From: Rufibacter roseus
GTDB taxonomy: Bacteria > Bacteroidota > Bacteroidia > Cytophagales > Hymenobacteraceae
Assembly: GCF_001647285.1 (NCBI RefSeq)
Contig: NZ_LRML01000001.1
Span: forward strand, 310,001-374,000
Direction of reading: 5' to 3'
DNA: 64,000 nucleotides
Below the pieces are notes generated by a model that saw nothing but the letters and a program-made list of their open reading frames with translations, was not told the origin of the DNA and ran no database searches. The number at the start of each line of letters is the position of its first letter. Position 1 is the first letter of the stretch. Positions 54,901-63,243 of this stretch are shown one piece after another. The position numbers were made by a program, and so were the translations under genes.

Positions 54901-55223
54901 AAAGATCTTCTGAGAGACGAGAAACCTACAAAGGAGAAAACAACTTCTGCTCCTTTGGGCACTTCTATAGAGAAGGTTCCGTCGCTGTTAGTGGCTCCTA
55001 AAGCTATTCGATTAGCTGTAATTACCACACCAGGCATACTTCCCATTTCAGCCGAGGTGACAGTACCAGAGATCCGAACTTTTTCAGTTTGCTGAGAAAC
55101 CTGCGCTACATACCCGGCGGGACTTGCGAGCATTTCTGAGCCAAGGAGCAGGAGACAGGAGCTAAGTAAAATACCTCTCCCCAGGCTGTACCTGCGTGGC
55201 AGTAATTGTAAAAATGTTTTCAT
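51990..55223 (-). CDS. SusC/RagA-family TonB-dependent outer-membrane channel
   Basis: This 1077-residue receptor starts MKTFLQLLPRRYSLGRGILLSSCLLLLGSEMLA. After the signal come a CarboxypepD_reg domain (VRISGTVTSAEMGSMPGVVITANRI), the TonB box region LSEVVVTALGIEREEKAL, a plug (LAGRVAGLNLIKSGGGPSG, LRGENDLGGQSEALIVVDG, VLKGPGATALYGARGANGA), and a C-terminal barrel ending in TMGINLTIGI. Its ATG lies only 43 nt after the glpT stop with no terminator between them. It may be read from the glycerol operon, but an own promoter inside glpT cannot be excluded. Transported substrate is unknown. Confidence 0.94.
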   Translation of the reverse strand: MKTFLQLLPRRYSLGRGILLSSCLLLLGSEMLASPAGYVAQVSQQTEKVRISGTVTSAEMGSMPGVVITANRIALGATNSDGTFSIEVPKGAEVVFSFVGFSSLRRSFTQNEANVTITMSQDNQQLSEVVVTALGIEREEKALGYAVTEVQGDELTNALPNNWSDALAGRVAGLNLIKSGGGPSGSNRIILRGENDLGGQSEALIVVDGVVLGGTSRQTGTGSSAYLQSESPVDFGTGLNDINPEDIESVSVLKGPGATALYGARGANGAIIITTKSGTSRDRGIGVTINSNTAFETISRWPDYQYEYGQGLNGANYYSFLNTEDGPSTRSTSSAWGPKFDGQMFYQYDPETRTTGAVRTPWVPYKNNREDFFQTGKTFTNSITLDGGTDRTTARFSYTNLQNSWIIPNTGYNRNTVALSVNQKVTDKLRIGTKINYTNKYADNLPSTGYNNQSLMYWLMFQVPNADLNWLKQYWQPGMEGVVQNYPFSSLVDNPYLIANEMINRSNRHSITGNVQATYDFTKNLSLMIRTALDYSYESRSQQRPMDTEKFKQGMYRTQNIFSQETTSDFLLRYGREVGDRFDFSVSVGGSRMTNRYNRDELRADQLSYPNIFTFANSAVVPLAYPYRAEFAVNSIYGLATFGYNEWLFLDLTARQDWASTLATPGMDKELGFFYPSVSVSTIISELIPLPEAVSFVKLRGSVAAVGSGSTRPYQTSFTYATEQGFPGGLSNPSTIANPNLNFMNTQSFEVGADLRFFNRRVGLDVSLYRSRTFDQILPVPIDPSSGYRYATLNAGEVQNQGIEIQANAAPFRNGQGFSWDIFGTFTANRNKVVELADSLLTYQLQRGPGGRGSVEARPGGTMGDIYGRGYLRAPDGQIIYEDGYPLLGDEMILLGNAMPKWRASLGNQFRYKQFSMNILFDAQFGAKAYSLTHAVLAEGGKLQKTVPGRYNGIIGNGVIRTPDGSYRPNDVIAEHAWTYYTAHFGRDNVEGNLFSTDFIKLRETRLDYNLPTNVVKRFKLQKASIGVYGRDLFIFSYWPAFDPEFGTMNNGTIDAGFELGQFPATRTMGINLTIGI

Positions 55224-55266
55224 ATAAAGATAGGGTTAGTGGTTTCGCTAAATTTAATGGTGAAGG

Positions 55267-56649
55267 TTACTGAACATTGAGATATTGCTTCTCGCGCTTC
55301 CAGGTAAGGGCAGAAAAACCAATGGCCAAAAGGCAGGCGGCAACCAGCATGCTAAATCCACCGTCCCAACCCCAGGCGTCTACAATAAAGCCCATGGCAA
55401 TGTTGGCAAATAATGCACCGCCCAGATACCCGAACAAACCTGTTAAACCTGCTGCGGTACCCGCTGCTTTTTTAGGGACAAGATCTAGTGCCTGCACGCC
55501 TATAAGCATGACTGGGCCGTAGATTAAAAAGCCGATAGCTACTAAGGCTAAGTTGTCTATCCAGAGGTTACCTGCCGGGTTCTTCCAGTACACCAGCACG
55601 GCTACCAGAACTAAAGCCATATAGATTATAGTGGCAGGAGCTCTACGACCCTTGAACACCTTGTCACTAATCCAGCCGCAAAGTAGAGTTCCTGGTATGC
55701 CGGCATATTCGTAAGCGAAGTACGCCCAACCCGTTTCTTTTACAGAAAAGCCTTTCGCTTCTTCTAAATAAGTAGGTGCCCAATCTAAAATTCCATAACG
55801 AACCAGATAGACAAAGGCATTGGCAAAAGCAATGTACCAGAGTACTCTGTTGTTGAATACAAAATTGAAGAATATCTGCCGTGCAGTGAGTTCCTGCTCG
55901 TGCTGTTCAGAATAATCTTTTGGATAATCGTTTCTGTACTTTTCAATAGCTGGCAACCCACATGATTGAGGAGTGTCACGAACAAGCAGGTAGACAATGG
56001 CCGCTACACCAACTGCAATCATGCCTGGGAAATAGAATTTACTTTGCCAGGTACCAAATATGGCTACAGCGGCAATGGTTAAAGGACCCACTAGTCCGCC
56101 ACCGATGTTGTGCGCCACGTTCCAGATAGACATTTTGGTGCCTCGTTCCTTAGTAGAGAACCAGTGTACCATTACCCTACCGCAAGGCGGCCAACCCATG
56201 CCTTGAAACCAACCGTTCAGGAACAGGAGCGCAAACATGATCAAAATGGAACTGGTGGCCCAAGTTGCCACCCCCATCAGAATAGTGGTAAGGGCAGAAA
56301 GCAACAGACCAACGCTCAAAAAAATACGGGCATTGCTGCGGTCTGATAAGCTGCCCATTAAGAACTTGCTCAGCCCGTAAGCAATAGACACCCCAGACAA
56401 GGCAAAGCCAAGGTCAGCCTTTGAAAATCCTTGGGCAATCAGATCTGGCATGACCATTGAAAAGTTCTTCCGAACCAAATAATAGCCTGCATACCCAATG
56501 AAAATACCCATGAACACCTGCAGGCGAAGCCTTTTGTATTCTGGGTCAATTCGCTGCACGGGTAGTTCCTCTTTATGCGGAGGGGGCGAAAAGAGGTTTT
56601 TCCTTGACTTTCCGTTAACGGATGTAGACTGTTTATTCAATACTTTCAC
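55267..56649 (-). CDS. glpT: Glycerol-3-phosphate transporter
   Basis: This 460-residue MFS protein of the organophosphate:phosphate antiporter family has 12 spans. Signatures include [80 protein letters not shown], and [24 protein letters not shown]. An N-terminal cytoplasmic stretch of ~40 residues precedes the first span. GlpT exchanges inorganic phosphate for glycerol-3-phosphate. It lies 149 nt downstream of glpF in the same direction. UhpT-like relatives carry hexose phosphates, but the four glycerol genes favour GlpT. Confidence 0.93.
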   Translation of the reverse strand: MKVLNKQSTSVNGKSRKNLFSPPPHKEELPVQRIDPEYKRLRLQVFMGIFIGYAGYYLVRKNFSMVMPDLIAQGFSKADLGFALSGVSIAYGLSKFLMGSLSDRSNARIFLSVGLLLSALTTILMGVATWATSSILIMFALLFLNGWFQGMGWPPCGRVMVHWFSTKERGTKMSIWNVAHNIGGGLVGPLTIAAVAIFGTWQSKFYFPGMIAVGVAAIVYLLVRDTPQSCGLPAIEKYRNDYPKDYSEQHEQELTARQIFFNFVFNNRVLWYIAFANAFVYLVRYGILDWAPTYLEEAKGFSVKETGWAYFAYEYAGIPGTLLCGWISDKVFKGRRAPATIIYMALVLVAVLVYWKNPAGNLWIDNLALVAIGFLIYGPVMLIGVQALDLVPKKAAGTAAGLTGLFGYLGGALFANIAMGFIVDAWGWDGGFSMLVAACLLAIGFSALTWKREKQYLNVQ

Positions 56650-56798
56650 AGGGGGAGGACTTGAAATGGTGTGGGTGAGTTTTTAAATTTTTTGTCAAAA
56701 GTAGCCGCGTATATGCTTTTGTTGCGCATTGTTAGAAAGACTTTACAAAAGCTTAATCTTTGGGCTGTAATAGTCGCTTTAGGTGCCATGGCTGTGAT

Positions 56799-57527
56799 TT
56801 ATTGCAGAAATAGATATAAACATGCAGCAGTGCTTGCACCGAAAATGGGCCCCACTATCGGCACCCAAGCATACCGCCAGTCGCTATGGCATTTATTCTT
56901 TATTGGCACCAAGCTATGCACTATGCGTGGTCCTAAATCGCGTGCGGGGTTAATAGCATAACCAGTAGTTCCACCAAGTGATAAACCAATTCCCCAGACT
57001 AGAAATGTCACTGGCAGCGCTCCTAAAGACCCCATGCCTATAGGTGTTTTCTCGTCGCCCATTTCCGGGTTTGTGATGTAAAGGATAACAAAAATCAAAA
57101 CAAAGGTGCCTACTGCTTCACTGAAGAAGTTTGACACTGGGTGCCGAATAGCTGGGCCTGTGCTAAAGACAGCCAAATGCAACTGGGGGTCTTCGGTAGA
57201 GTCGAAATGTGGTCTATATAGAAGCCAAACAAGAAGGGCTCCTGTAATGGCTCCTATTAGCTGTGCTAAAACATACCAGCCAACTAGGCTCCACTCAAAT
57301 TTCCCTACAATGGCTAATCCTATGCTGACTGCCGGATTGAGGTGAGCGCCACTATAAGGGCCTGCAATGACCACACCAGCAAAAACAGAGAGAGCCCAAC
57401 CGGTTGTAATGACAATCCAACCGCTATTGTGTCCTTTGGTGCCCTTCAGCACTACGTTGGCCACAACGCCTCCTCCTAATAAGATCAGGAACAAAGTACC
57501 TATAACTTCGGCAGTAAATGCTGACAT
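56799..57527 (-). CDS. glpF: Glycerol uptake facilitator (aquaglyceroporin)
   Basis: This 242-residue MIP-family channel has six membrane spans and two NPA boxes: SGAHLNPAVSIG (Asn64) and GYAINPARDLGPR (Asn193, with the selectivity-filter Arg at 196). The aspartate after the second NPA (NPARD) is typical of glycerol-conducting channels rather than water-only aquaporins. It lets glycerol diffuse across the inner membrane, where GlpK traps it. The glpK stop is 6 nt upstream of its start. Confidence 0.94.
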   Translation of the reverse strand: MSAFTAEVIGTLFLILLGGGVVANVVLKGTKGHNSGWIVITTGWALSVFAGVVIAGPYSGAHLNPAVSIGLAIVGKFEWSLVGWYVLAQLIGAITGALLVWLLYRPHFDSTEDPQLHLAVFSTGPAIRHPVSNFFSEAVGTFVLIFVILYITNPEMGDEKTPIGMGSLGALPVTFLVWGIGLSLGGTTGYAINPARDLGPRIVHSLVPIKNKCHSDWRYAWVPIVGPIFGASTAACLYLFLQ

Positions 57528-57533
57528 AAGATC

Positions 57534-59054
57534 TTATGTTAAAGAAGTTACAGTTTCTGCTTTACTATCTTCCGCCCATACCTTAGCGGCTCTTACGGCT
57601 CTTTCCCAACCCTCTACTAGCACCTCGGTTGGAAATTCATGGTTGGCTTTGAAGCTTTTCTTGATTTCCCATTGCTCCTGTATTTCTTCCACGTTCTCCC
57701 AGAAGCCAGTGGCAAGCCCGGCAAGATAGGCGGCTCCAATGGCGGTCACTTCGGTTATAGCAGGCTGTACTACAGAGGCATTAAGAATGTCCGCCTGAAA
57801 TTGCATGAGAAGGTTGTTTTCTGTCGCTCCTCCGTCTACTCGCAGTTCTTTTATGGATATGCCAGAATCGGCCTCCATGGCTTTTAAAACTTCTCTGGTT
57901 TGGAAGGCGATACTCTCCAGGGCGGCTCTTGCAAGATGAGCAGATGTTGTGCCACGGGTCATGCCCACTATGGTGCCACGGGCATGCTGGTTCCAATGCG
58001 GCGCACCTAACCCGGCAAATGCAGGTACCATGTAAACACCCTCGCTACTGGTTGCCTTCTGGGCAAGCTCCTCTACCTGGGCGGAGTGGGAGATAATACC
58101 AAGGCCATCGCGGAGCCATTGAACCACTGCCCCGGCTATAAAGATGCTGCCTTCTAAGGCGTATTGGATCTGGTCTCCTATTTTCCAGGCAATGGTGGTG
58201 ACTAGTTTGTTTGTGGAAAGAATAGGTTTCTCGCCAATGTTCATTAGCATGAAGCAACCGGTGCCGTAGGTGTTTTTCACCATGCCTGGCTTTGTACACA
58301 TTTGCCCAAACAGCGCGGCGTGTTGATCTCCTGCAATACCCGCAATGGGAATTGAGGTGGCAAACAATGAGCCGGAAGTCTCGCCTACTATTTCGCTGGA
58401 AGACTTTACTTGGGGCAGCATGCTGTGGGGTATATCAAAAAGAGACAGCAAATCATTATCCCAATCTAAAGTGTGAATGTTATAGAGAAGTGTGCGAGAC
58501 GCGTTAGTGACATCTGTTGCGTGTACTTTCCCTCTGGTCAAGTTCCAGATAAGCCAAGAGTCTATTGTCCCGAAAGCCAGCTGGCCTTCGTCTGCCTTTT
58601 CTCTGGCACCGGGTACATTTTCCAGCATCCACTTAATTTTAGTGGCTGAAAAGTAGGCATCTATCACCAAACCAGTTTTCTGCTGTATCATGTCTTCCAG
58701 GCCTTGTGCCTTTAGGCTGTCACAGTAGGAGGCGGTGCGGCGGTCTTGCCAGACAATGGCGTTGCAGATAGCTGATCCGGTTCTGCGGTCCCAGACCACT
58801 GTAGTTTCCCGTTGATTTGTGATGCCTATAGCGGCAATGTCTTCTGCCCTTAAGCCAGCCTTAGAGACAGCCTCTGCGGCAACTCCAACCTGAGTTGACC
58901 ATATTTCACTGGAATCATGCTCTACCCAACCAGGTTCAGGGTAAATTTGAGTGAATTCTTTCTGTGCTAGCGATACAATATTTCCTTGTTTGTTAAAAAC
59001 TATTGCACGAGAGCTTGTGGTGCCTTGGTCAAAAGAGAGTATATATTTAGCCAT
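57534..59054 (-). CDS. glpK: Glycerol kinase
   Basis: This 506-residue FGGY kinase is full length. It begins [20 protein letters not shown] and has [73 protein letters not shown], and [21 protein letters not shown]. The enzyme converts glycerol and ATP into glycerol-3-phosphate in the cytosol. It sits between glpD and glpF with gaps of 12 and 6 nt, so it is part of a compact glycerol operon. Confidence 0.98.
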   Translation of the reverse strand: MAKYILSFDQGTTSSRAIVFNKQGNIVSLAQKEFTQIYPEPGWVEHDSSEIWSTQVGVAAEAVSKAGLRAEDIAAIGITNQRETTVVWDRRTGSAICNAIVWQDRRTASYCDSLKAQGLEDMIQQKTGLVIDAYFSATKIKWMLENVPGAREKADEGQLAFGTIDSWLIWNLTRGKVHATDVTNASRTLLYNIHTLDWDNDLLSLFDIPHSMLPQVKSSSEIVGETSGSLFATSIPIAGIAGDQHAALFGQMCTKPGMVKNTYGTGCFMLMNIGEKPILSTNKLVTTIAWKIGDQIQYALEGSIFIAGAVVQWLRDGLGIISHSAQVEELAQKATSSEGVYMVPAFAGLGAPHWNQHARGTIVGMTRGTTSAHLARAALESIAFQTREVLKAMEADSGISIKELRVDGGATENNLLMQFQADILNASVVQPAITEVTAIGAAYLAGLATGFWENVEEIQEQWEIKKSFKANHEFPTEVLVEGWERAVRAAKVWAEDSKAETVTSLT

Positions 59055-59066
59055 AGTTTCTGATGG

Positions 59067-60701
59067 TTATCTGAAGGATGGTGCCATTGAATGTTCAGGT
59101 GATAATGGTGTTAATAAATAGCGGGAGGCAAGAGAGAAAAAAGCCTTGGTCTGCTGCTGTTGCCATTCATGGCCATGACGTAACTCCTGTGCCATAAGCC
59201 TTGCCACTTCAGGAACCATTTCTATGGCAGCCTTGGCATCTAAGAACAAGATTCTCATTCTTCTGGCTAAGACATCCTCTACAGTTCTGGCCATTTCATT
59301 CTGAACAGACCAAACTACTTCTGCAGCTATGTTAGGGAACCGCGCATGTAAAGGCTTAGCTAATTCTGGAAATTCAGTGGCAAGTTTAAGTATAGAGGCC
59401 TTGTCAGACCCATAAATGTCTAAATATTCAGAGTATTCCTGCGGAGCCGCGTATCCATGAATTTTAAGGTTGGAGGTAATGCAGTTTTTTTTAGGCAGAA
59501 GTCCAATTTCAATGGCTTTGTCTACTGTGTCCTGCGCCATTTTCCGGTAAGTGGTCCATTTGCCTCCGGTAATTGTCAAGAGGCCCGAAGAGTCTACCAG
59601 AAGTTTGTGGCTTCTGGAAATCTCTTTGGTGCTGTTCGTGTCCTTTTTAGGGGCTGCTAGCGGACGCAAGCCGGCAAAAACACTTAAAACATCTGCCTTG
59701 CCGGGTTTGCGCACCAAGTATTTGCCAGCGGTCTCTAAAATAAAATCTATTTCCTGATCTAGTGGTCTTGGTTCTAAGCTGCTTTGGTCAAGAGGAGTGT
59801 CGGTAGTGCCTACCAGAAGGTGCTGGTGCCAGGGTACTATAAATAGAACCCGTCCATCTGGAGTTTTGGGAATCATTAAGGCATGGTTGCCCTCTAAAAA
59901 AGAACTATCGAGCACCACGTGCACCCCCTGGCTTGGCCTTACCAATGGCTGCTGCTCTGGCGCATTCATCTGCAGGATCTCATCAACAAAAACGCCTGTG
60001 GCATTTACTACTGTTTTTGATGGTAGCAGATACTCCTTCCCCGATTCTAAATCCATTGCTTTCACCCCATTAACTTTGCCCTGTGCATCTTTCAAAAGAT
60101 CCACTACAGGCATGTAATTGATTAGGGCACCGCCCTGCTCGGCACAGGTTTGGGCAAGGTTTAGGGCGAGCCGGGCATCGTCAAACTGGCCGTCAAAGTA
60201 TTGAACGCCACCTTTTAGCCCCGCGGACTGTATGTTAGGCAATAGTTTAGCTACTTTTTTACCAGACAAAACAGAGGTTTTGTCTAAGCGGTACTTGCCA
60301 GCCATTAGATCATAGACCGTTAGCCCCACTCCATACAATAGTTCGTTCCACCAGCTGTAGTTAGGTATCACAAAAGACTGTATGTTTACCAGGTGAGGCG
60401 CATTCTGCAGTAAAAGCCCTCTTTCATAAAGAGCCTCATATACTAACTTTATGTCCCCCTGAGCCAAATAACGGACACCTCCATGTACTAATTTGGTACT
60501 CCTGCTGGAGGTTCCTTTTGCATAGTCTGCCTGTTCTAGCAGTAAGGTCTTAAAGCCTCTTGAAGCTGCATCCAGCGCTACTCCCAGTCCTGTGGCGCCG
60601 CCGCCAATTACAATCATGTCCCATGGAGTGTCATGGTTTTTAACTTGCTCTAAGAACGATTCTCTGTTGAAATGTAAAATTTTGCGTTCTTTTTGTTTCA
60701 C
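59067..60701 (-). CDS. glpD: Glycerol-3-phosphate dehydrogenase, FAD-dependent
   Basis: This 544-residue protein has the FAD-binding signature MIVIGGGATGLGVALDAASRG (residues 29-49). It also has SSRSTKLVHGGVRYL, VVNATGVFVDEI, FIVPWHQHLLVGTTDTP and GGKWTTYRKMAQD. GlpD oxidises glycerol-3-phosphate to dihydroxyacetone phosphate at the inner membrane and passes electrons to the quinone pool. It is the first gene of the run glpD-glpK-glpF-glpT and lies divergent from the DeoR-type regulator at 61188. A probable promoter lies at 60745-60776. Confidence 0.97.
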   Translation of the reverse strand: MKQKERKILHFNRESFLEQVKNHDTPWDMIVIGGGATGLGVALDAASRGFKTLLLEQADYAKGTSSRSTKLVHGGVRYLAQGDIKLVYEALYERGLLLQNAPHLVNIQSFVIPNYSWWNELLYGVGLTVYDLMAGKYRLDKTSVLSGKKVAKLLPNIQSAGLKGGVQYFDGQFDDARLALNLAQTCAEQGGALINYMPVVDLLKDAQGKVNGVKAMDLESGKEYLLPSKTVVNATGVFVDEILQMNAPEQQPLVRPSQGVHVVLDSSFLEGNHALMIPKTPDGRVLFIVPWHQHLLVGTTDTPLDQSSLEPRPLDQEIDFILETAGKYLVRKPGKADVLSVFAGLRPLAAPKKDTNSTKEISRSHKLLVDSSGLLTITGGKWTTYRKMAQDTVDKAIEIGLLPKKNCITSNLKIHGYAAPQEYSEYLDIYGSDKASILKLATEFPELAKPLHARFPNIAAEVVWSVQNEMARTVEDVLARRMRILFLDAKAAIEMVPEVARLMAQELRHGHEWQQQQTKAFFSLASRYLLTPLSPEHSMAPSFR

Positions 60702-61187
60702 TTGTGTTGTAATTTATATAAAGTGCTTTCATATGCTTCCGTATTAAAAGTATGTTAGTTATTTATTAAAACCAAAAGAAATAAAATAATTTTATTATAT
60801 GGTACATGAGTTTTTTTGAAAGAATGGCAATATCTTAAGTTGGCTGAAAGTAAAGCGTGCTACATTAGTTTGTTTTCCATTCTTCCAGATAAAGAAGGTG
60901 ATTCAGTCTGTCAAGCATAAGCAAGCATTGGTATTTTAAACAAAACTAAATATTTATGGGGAGCCTCATTTTTGCATAATATTATCTGAAGAACAGGGTT
61001 ATATCTATAGAATGAAAGCAGCTATACATTGTGGTGTAGCCAATAGGTGGTGTTGCAGGTAAGTTTATTTTGGGTGCTGATTTATTTAGGCGGTTTGGAT
61101 TTAGTAAGAAAGAATTAAATATTGTATATAAATGGCTGAATATTACAAGTTGTTTCGTTTTATTGTTAATTACTTGATGTGTCACCA
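60702..61187. other. Divergent regulatory region between glpD and the GlpR-like gene
   Basis: This 486-nt AT-rich gap contains the predicted glpD promoter at 60745-60776 and must include the regulator's own promoter and operators, which I could not place. No palindrome-family copy occurs here. A 101-residue - strand frame at 60982-61287 overlaps the regulator start and was judged spurious. Confidence 0.55.
60745..60776 (-). promoter_or_regulatory. Likely promoter of the glp operon
   Basis: Read on the - strand, TTTG (60776-60773) is followed after 20 nt by TACTTTTA (60752-60745), a 7 of 8 match to TAnnTTTG. Start of transcription would lie about 35-40 nt before the glpD ATG at 60701. Confidence 0.5.
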
Positions 61188-61958
61188 ATGATAAATTTAA
61201 CCGAAAGGCATCAGCATATAATAAATAAGCTCCAGCAGAAAGGGCAGGTGGCAGTAATAGATTTGTGTGATGAGTTAAGGGTATCATCTGTTACTATCAG
61301 AAAAGACCTGAAGCTGTTAGAAGATAAGGGGTTGCTGTTTAGGACGCATGGGGGGGCTACCCAATATAACCCTTACACAATTGACTTGCCTGTAAATGAG
61401 AAGGAGAATTTACAGGCAAGTGAAAAGAACCGTATAGCGCTGGCAGCGGCAGGTTTGATAGAGCCAAATGATTCTATTTTGATTGCTTCTGGTACTACCG
61501 TGCTGGCGCTGGCCAAACTTATTCAACCAAGTTTACTTAAAAACCTTACAGTCATAACTTCGGCTTTAAATGTTGCTCTTGAGTTGCTTCACCACCCTGA
61601 GGTAGAGGTAATTCAGTTAGGCGGCATTTTAAGAAGAAGCTCCTCTTCTGTAACTGGTCCTTATGCTGAAAGTGTATTGGCTGATTTCTCCTGCAGCAAG
61701 TTGTTTTTGGGTGTGGATGGAATTGACTTGGAGTTTGGTTTAACCACAACCAACGTGATGGAAGCACATTTGAACAGACAAATGATCAATATTTCACAGA
61801 AAGCCATTGTGTTGGCAGATTCCTCTAAGTTTGGGAAACGGGGCTTTGGGAAAATTTGTGGCTTTGATGAAATTGACCAGATTATTACAGATAAAGGAAT
61901 TTCAGACCACACCTTTAAAAGTTTACAAGGAATGGGGGTAAAAGTAACGATTGTTTAA
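61188..61958 (+). CDS. glpR: DeoR/GlpR-family transcriptional regulator
   Basis: I start at ATG 61188 (MINLTERHQHIINKLQQKGQ); a GTG at 61179 is also in frame. The 256-residue protein has an N-terminal winged helix (VAVIDLCDELRVSSVTIRKDLKLLEDKGLLFRTHGGA) and a C-terminal sugar-phosphate sensor domain (DSILIASGTTVLALAKLI, VIQLGGILRRSSSSVTGPYAE, LFLGVDGIDLEFGLTTTN). This is the GlpR/DeoR layout. The sensing domain normally binds a sugar phosphate, here presumably glycerol-3-phosphate, releasing DNA. Its divergent position next to glpD makes it the candidate repressor of the glp operon. The symbol is from context, since many DeoR paralogues look alike. Confidence 0.82.
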   Translation: MINLTERHQHIINKLQQKGQVAVIDLCDELRVSSVTIRKDLKLLEDKGLLFRTHGGATQYNPYTIDLPVNEKENLQASEKNRIALAAAGLIEPNDSILIASGTTVLALAKLIQPSLLKNLTVITSALNVALELLHHPEVEVIQLGGILRRSSSSVTGPYAESVLADFSCSKLFLGVDGIDLEFGLTTTNVMEAHLNRQMINISQKAIVLADSSKFGKRGFGKICGFDEIDQIITDKGISDHTFKSLQGMGVKVTIV

Positions 61959-61987
61959 AGGCTGACTTCTCACAACTTTACATTTCT

Positions 61988-62025
61988 CGTTTTATGGCTA
62001 TTTTCTTAAAATCAGCCATAAAACG
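61988..62025. repeat. Intergenic palindrome between convergent genes
   Basis: CGTTTTATGGCTATTTT and AAAATCAGCCATAAAACG pair with one bulge. It is the only element in the 70-nt gap between the 3' ends of glpR and oxyR. Confidence 0.85.
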
Positions 62026-62028
62026 CCA

Positions 62029-62964
62029 TTACTTTATCTTCACTACCCGCACGGGGTTCCGCTCGCGCAGCCCGTCTGGCAAGTGAGAAAGTATTTCCTC
62101 GCGGAGAGACTCAATCATCTTTTTCTTCAGGAAACTCCGGTGCACCACCAAGCTCACCTCACGCAGTGGCTGTGGTTCAGCAAACGGGCGTATCACCGCT
62201 TTTTTATTCTGAGGCAAGTCTAGCACAGAGAGCTCCGGCAGCAGCGTCATGCCGCTCTGGGTTTCCACAATGCGCTTAAGGGTTTCTAATGAGCCGCTCT
62301 CATAGTCCAGATGCATGTTTTTAGAGCTCTTGGCGCGGTTGCATAGTTGCAGTACCTGGCTACGGAAACAGTGGCCCTCGTTCAGTAGCCACAGGTCTGA
62401 AGAGTCAATATTGTCTGGAGTAATTTCCTTTTGCTCCGCCAGCGGGTGGTCTTGGTGCAGGTAGCCAACAAAAGCTTCGTAAAAGAGAGGTATCTCAAAA
62501 ATAGATTTGTCTTGCAGAGGAGTTACCAGCAAGCCCACATCAATCAACTCCAGGCGTAGCTTTTCTACAATACTGCTGGTTACCATTTCCTGTATGGTAA
62601 CATGTACTTGCGGGTACTTCTTGATAAAATCAGTAATAAAGAGCGGGATAAGGTATGGAGCTAGGGTAGGGATGACTCCTACACGCAATTCACCACTCAC
62701 ACCATCTCGCTGCACCTGAACAATCTCCTCTATCTTTTTGAATTCGGCTACGGCAATCCGAGCTTGGGTGATGACTTCTTTTCCCAATTCAGTTGGTCGT
62801 ACCGGCACCCGGCTACGGTCAAACAGCTGCACCCCCAGCTCCTCTTCCATTTTCTGGAGCTGCATACTAAGAGTTGGCTGGGTAACAAAGCACTTTTCAG
62901 CGGCAGTTGCAAAGTGCCGGTAAGTGTCTACAGCCAGTAAATACTCTAATTGGGTGATTGTCAT
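62029..62964 (-). CDS. oxyR: Peroxide-sensing LysR-family regulator OxyR
   Basis: This 311-residue protein has an N-terminal winged helix (TITQLEYLLAVDTYRHFATAAEKCFVTQPTLSMQLQKMEEELGVQLF) and a LysR effector domain. The segment NEGHCFRSQVLQLC places cysteines at residues 199 and 208, the same numbers and spacing as the disulfide-forming pair of E. coli OxyR. The protein is therefore expected to sense hydrogen peroxide through that disulfide and switch on defence genes. Dps and AhpC-type peroxidase genes follow on the opposite strand, which fits its regulon. The 280-nt gap to dps holds both divergent promoters. Confidence 0.93.
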   Translation of the reverse strand: MTITQLEYLLAVDTYRHFATAAEKCFVTQPTLSMQLQKMEEELGVQLFDRSRVPVRPTELGKEVITQARIAVAEFKKIEEIVQVQRDGVSGELRVGVIPTLAPYLIPLFITDFIKKYPQVHVTIQEMVTSSIVEKLRLELIDVGLLVTPLQDKSIFEIPLFYEAFVGYLHQDHPLAEQKEITPDNIDSSDLWLLNEGHCFRSQVLQLCNRAKSSKNMHLDYESGSLETLKRIVETQSGMTLLPELSVLDLPQNKKAVIRPFAEPQPLREVSLVVHRSFLKKKMIESLREEILSHLPDGLRERNPVRVVKIK

Positions 62965-63162
62965 TTATATAATCTAAAAAAGAGAGTAACAGCGCTTATG
63001 GGAGATTGTTTTTAAGGCAAATTTCCATGTAAGATTAGGTATAAATATTATACAATTAAAATATAAAGCTTAGTTTTTCTTCATAAGTATATGATAATAA
63101 ATTGATTATATAGAGAACGTATATATGATAGTTTTAAGCTATATACTCATAGTATTTATTAA

Positions 63163-63194
63163 TTTGATCTATAAAACCGTTTCCCTCACCTTTG
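63163..63194 (+). promoter_or_regulatory. Likely promoter of dps
   Basis: TTTG at 63163-63166 and CACCTTTG at 63187-63194 are separated by 20 nt, a 7 of 8 match to the Bacteroidota -7 box. The dps ATG is at 63244, about 45 nt downstream. Confidence 0.6.
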
Positions 63195-63205
63195 TCGTAA
63201 GGTTA

Positions 63206-63221
63206 GACAATAGTAATTGTC
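63206..63221. promoter_or_regulatory. Small palindrome in the dps leader
   Basis: GACAAT, AGTA, ATTGTC form a perfect 6-bp inverted repeat. It lies just downstream of the predicted dps -7 box and so could be a regulator site or an mRNA hairpin. OxyR is the obvious candidate by position, but it is not the textbook OxyR operator. Confidence 0.35.
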
Positions 63222-63243
63222 ACACCAACTAATCTTAAAAACT

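Noticed and set aside
60982-61287. 101-residue - strand frame in the glpD-regulator gap
   Set aside because: It overlaps the 5' end of the GlpR-like gene on the other strand and has no coding character.
6101-62025. The dispersed palindromes as a CRISPR array
   Set aside because: Copies are far apart, differ in sequence, have no spacers of constant length and no cas gene is nearby.
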